Notes under the pieces: model-generated
The model's input: the letters and a program-made list of their open reading frames with translations, nothing else
Told to the model about the DNA's origin: nothing
The model's database searches: none
Assembly (NCBI GenBank): GCA_014378125.1
Contig: JACMOG010000771.1
Coordinates: forward strand, 1 to 14,813
DNA: 14,813 nucleotides
Reading direction: 5' to 3'
Origin: Vitreoscilla sp.
Lineage (GTDB): Bacteria > Pseudomonadota > Gammaproteobacteria > Burkholderiales > Burkholderiaceae
Program-made: the position numbers and the translations under genes
Shown here: piece by piece, positions 13,517 through 14,813 of the stretch
Numbering within the stretch: position 1 is the first letter of the stretch
Layout of the letters: each line of letters begins with the position of its first letter

Positions 13517-13641
13517 GGTTGTCCCCTGAAGTCGTTGTTCCGGTCGTTCCATCGTGTGCAACGCCGGCCCGGGCATTGTCGCCGGGCAGCCCATGATGAC
13601 CCGCCCCGCGCCTGGCCGTGCTCCCCCGAAAGGGGCGGAAA
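13517..13641 (-). other. spacer between the YqaA-type and M32 genes
   Basis: A 7-bp inverted repeat, CCGCCCC (13601-13607) with GGGGCGG (13632-13638), lies just after the YqaA-type stop, and a shorter CCCC/GGGG hairpin competes with it. Neither has a U-run, so termination here is only possible. No clear promoter for the M32 gene was found; it has a good Shine-Dalgarno sequence. Confidence 0.35.
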
Positions 13642-14154
13642 TCAACCGAAATGCGCGTGCCACCACGGTTGAAGGTGCGGCCACAGCCCCACCAGCAGCG
13701 TGGTGTAGGCCAGGTAGCGCAGGAACTTGCCGATGGCCATGTAGCCCACGCAGGGCCAGAACGGCAGGCCTAGCCAGCCGGCCACGGCGCAAAGCGGGTC
13801 GCCCACCACCGGCAGCCAGCTGAGGAGGCAGGCGCGCGTGCCGTAGCGCTCCAGCAGCGCGCGGGCCCGCCGGCTGGCCGGCCCGGGCGGCTTCTTGTGC
13901 GCCAGGCTCTCGTAGGCCCGCTCGGCGCCGTAGCCGGTGGCCCAGCTGATGGCGCCGCCGATGGTGTTGCCCAGCGTCGCCACGACGATGGCCCACCACA
14001 TCAGCGACGGGTTCATAAGAACCAGTCCCGCGAGCGCGGGCTCGGAGCCCAGCGGCAGCAGCGTGGCCGAGACCAGCGCCACGACGAACAGCGTCAGCAG
14101 CCCATACTGCGGCAGCGACAGCCAGGCGACGACGCCCGCGAACCAGTGATCCAT
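13642..14154 (-). CDS. YqaA-type (DedA/SNARE-associated-like) inner-membrane protein
   Basis: The 170-residue hydrophobic protein matches the YqaA family, small relatives of the DedA/VTT proteins. The family text is visible in FVVALVSATLLPLGSEPAL (about 23-42), ATLGNTIGGAISWATGYGAER (about 58-79), the cytosolic basic loop HKKPPGPASRRARALLERYG and LLSWLPVVGDPLCAVAGWLG (about 109-128). Four or so membrane helices are likely. DedA relatives are tied to membrane potential and lipid scrambling or transport, but YqaA itself is uncharacterised. The start is uncertain: ATG 14154 is chosen because CACAAT sits seven bases upstream; ATG 14163 is in frame and has AGG ten bases upstream. The upstream spacer is shared divergently with dusB. 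Confidence 0.85.
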   Translation of the reverse strand: MDHWFAGVVAWLSLPQYGLLTLFVVALVSATLLPLGSEPALAGLVLMNPSLMWWAIVVATLGNTIGGAISWATGYGAERAYESLAHKKPPGPASRRARALLERYGTRACLLSWLPVVGDPLCAVAGWLGLPFWPCVGYMAIGKFLRYLAYTTLLVGLWPHLQPWWHAHFG

Positions 14155-14243
14155 GCGCCGCATTGTGCGCGAGCCTGTCGCGGCGTGCGGTTTCGCACAC
14201 GGACGCGTCGCCGGCGCGACGCGCGCGGGGGTCGCCGTCCGGC

Positions 14244-14249
14244 TATACT
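14244..14249 (+). promoter_or_regulatory. -10 hexamer of the dusB promoter
   Basis: TATACT is a 5/6 match to TATAAT in the 181-bp divergent spacer between the YqaA-type gene and dusB. It would give a leader of about 80 bases. I found no good -35 at 16-18 bp. The leader is pyrimidine-rich just before the ATG and has no clear Shine-Dalgarno. Confidence 0.45.
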
Positions 14250-14335
14250 TCTGCCTCGTTTTGCAGCACCCATGCCGTGCCCGACCTCGCTCGACAGCAG
14301 GCACGCTGCCCCACCTCCTCCCCGGATCCCACCCC

Positions 14336-14813
14336 ATGCACATTGGCGCGATCGAGCTGCCGAATGCCCTGTTCGTCGCCCCCATGGCCGGGGTGACCGA
14401 TCGGCCGTTCCGCATGCTTTGCAAGCGCCTGGGGGCGGGCTACGCGGTCAGCGAGATGGTCACGTCGCGCAAGGATCTCTGGCACACGCTGAAGACCTCG
14501 CGCCGCGCCAACCACGACGGCGAGACCGCGCCCATCTCGGTGCAGATCGCCGGCACCGACGCGCAGATGATGGCCGACGCCGCCCGCTACAACATCGATC
14601 GCGGGGCGGCCATCATCGACATCAACATGGGCTGCCCGGCCAAGAAGGTGTGCAACAAGTGGGCCGGCTCGGCGCTGATGCAGGACGAGCCGCTGGCCCT
14701 CGAGATCGTCGAGGCCGTGGTGGCCGCCTGCGCGCCCGCCAACGTGCCCGTCACGCTGAAGATGCGCACCGGCTGGTGCGACACCGAGCGCAACGCGCTG
14801 CGCATCGCGCGCG
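14336..14813 (+). CDS. dusB: tRNA-dihydrouridine synthase B (5' part, runs off the window)
   Basis: The visible 159 residues (of a usual roughly 330) form the N-terminal part of the FMN-dependent TIM-barrel of Dus enzymes, which reduce uridine in the tRNA D-loop. LFVAPMAGVTDRPFR (12-26) is the FMN-phosphate strand and loop. GAGYAVSEM (33-41) and PISVQIAGTDAQMM (66-79) follow. MGCPAKKVCNKWAGSALM (98-115) carries the catalytic Cys (C100) and the subtype-typical PAKKV. LKMRTGW (141-147) contributes an FMN-binding Lys. The M-x-I-G start and GCPAKKV point to DusB rather than DusA or DusC. The ATG at 14336 is chosen by homology. In proteobacteria dusB often precedes fis, which would lie outside the window; this is expectation only. 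Confidence 0.95.
   Translation, partial: MHIGAIELPNALFVAPMAGVTDRPFRMLCKRLGAGYAVSEMVTSRKDLWHTLKTSRRANHDGETAPISVQIAGTDAQMMADAARYNIDRGAAIIDINMGCPAKKVCNKWAGSALMQDEPLALEIVEAVVAACAPANVPVTLKMRTGWCDTERNALRIAR

Noticed and set aside
11828..13672. 614-codon plus-strand open frame opposite the M32 carboxypeptidase
   Set aside because: It is antisense to a gene with complete catalytic motifs, is rich in Ala/Arg/His/Val as expected for a GC-rich shadow frame, and shows no family motif.
13517..14200. Upstream in-frame extension of the M32 carboxypeptidase
   Set aside because: M32 homology begins at 13516 with a strong Shine-Dalgarno; the extension is a shadow of the YqaA-type gene.
14272..14335. Leader ORF starting at ATG 14272 upstream of dusB
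   Set aside because: It runs out of frame into dusB, has no ribosome site and no conserved peptide pattern; probably chance in GC-rich DNA.
1..14813. CRISPR arrays, tRNA/rRNA genes, insertion sequences, prophage or defence genes
   Set aside because: No regularly spaced repeats, no tRNA-like cloverleaf with the conserved T-loop text, no transposase or phage motifs were seen on either strand.

Overview
The window is about 14.8 kb of very GC-rich, densely packed bacterial chromosome. Protein content and gene order point to a betaproteobacterium of the order Burkholderiales (Sphaerotilaceae/Rubrivivax/Roseateles-like). Supporting signs are an SlmA-type TetR regulator next to a pyrimidine 5'-nucleotidase and argB, an alanine/lysine-tailed PHA phasin, a DusB start typical of the group, a YqaA-type membrane protein and a CusF-like small periplasmic protein. 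I saw no rRNA, tRNA, CRISPR array, insertion sequence or prophage. This is a housekeeping/accessory chromosomal segment, not an island.

Layout. (1) 1-2052, plus strand: possible tail of an upstream gene, a HupE/UreJ-family membrane protein and a glutathione S-transferase-like protein. (2) 2059-3153, minus: a DUF192 protein and 5-formyltetrahydrofolate cyclo-ligase. (3) 3246-4600, plus: a TfoX-N protein with a histone-H1-like tail, overlapping a GcvA-like LysR regulator by ATGA. A REP-like hairpin (4602-4645) sits between the convergent LysR gene and slmA. (4) 4649-8143, minus: argB, an EamA transporter, a pyrimidine 5'-nucleotidase and slmA; the EamA-nucleotidase junction overlaps. (5) 8233-8514, plus: a CusF-like periplasmic protein. 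(6) 8600-9564, minus: a decayed two-domain SDR/acyl-CoA-reductase-like gene with several lesions. (7) 9670-10248, plus: a PHA granule phasin. (8) 10250-12008: a TetX-like FAD monooxygenase (minus) lacking most of its FAD-binding Rossmann segment, divergent from a TetR repressor (plus), with two tandem operator palindromes between them. A second REP-like hairpin supplies the tail and stop codon of tetR. (9) 12020-14154, minus: an M32 carboxypeptidase and a YqaA-type membrane protein. (10) 14336-end, plus: the 5' part of dusB.

What stands out: (a) a tight TetR operator pair whose palindromes sit in the spacer and over the start site of the monooxygenase promoter; (b) two nearby genes with internal in-frame deletions, one of them clearly a pseudogene; (c) two REP-like palindromes, both at convergent gene ends; (d) a recurring arrangement in which a -10-like hexamer lies 6-7 bases before the ATG of genes without a Shine-Dalgarno sequence, suggesting leaderless transcripts. 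I found no convincing new multi-gene system. All functional calls rest on recognising motifs and family sequences by eye.
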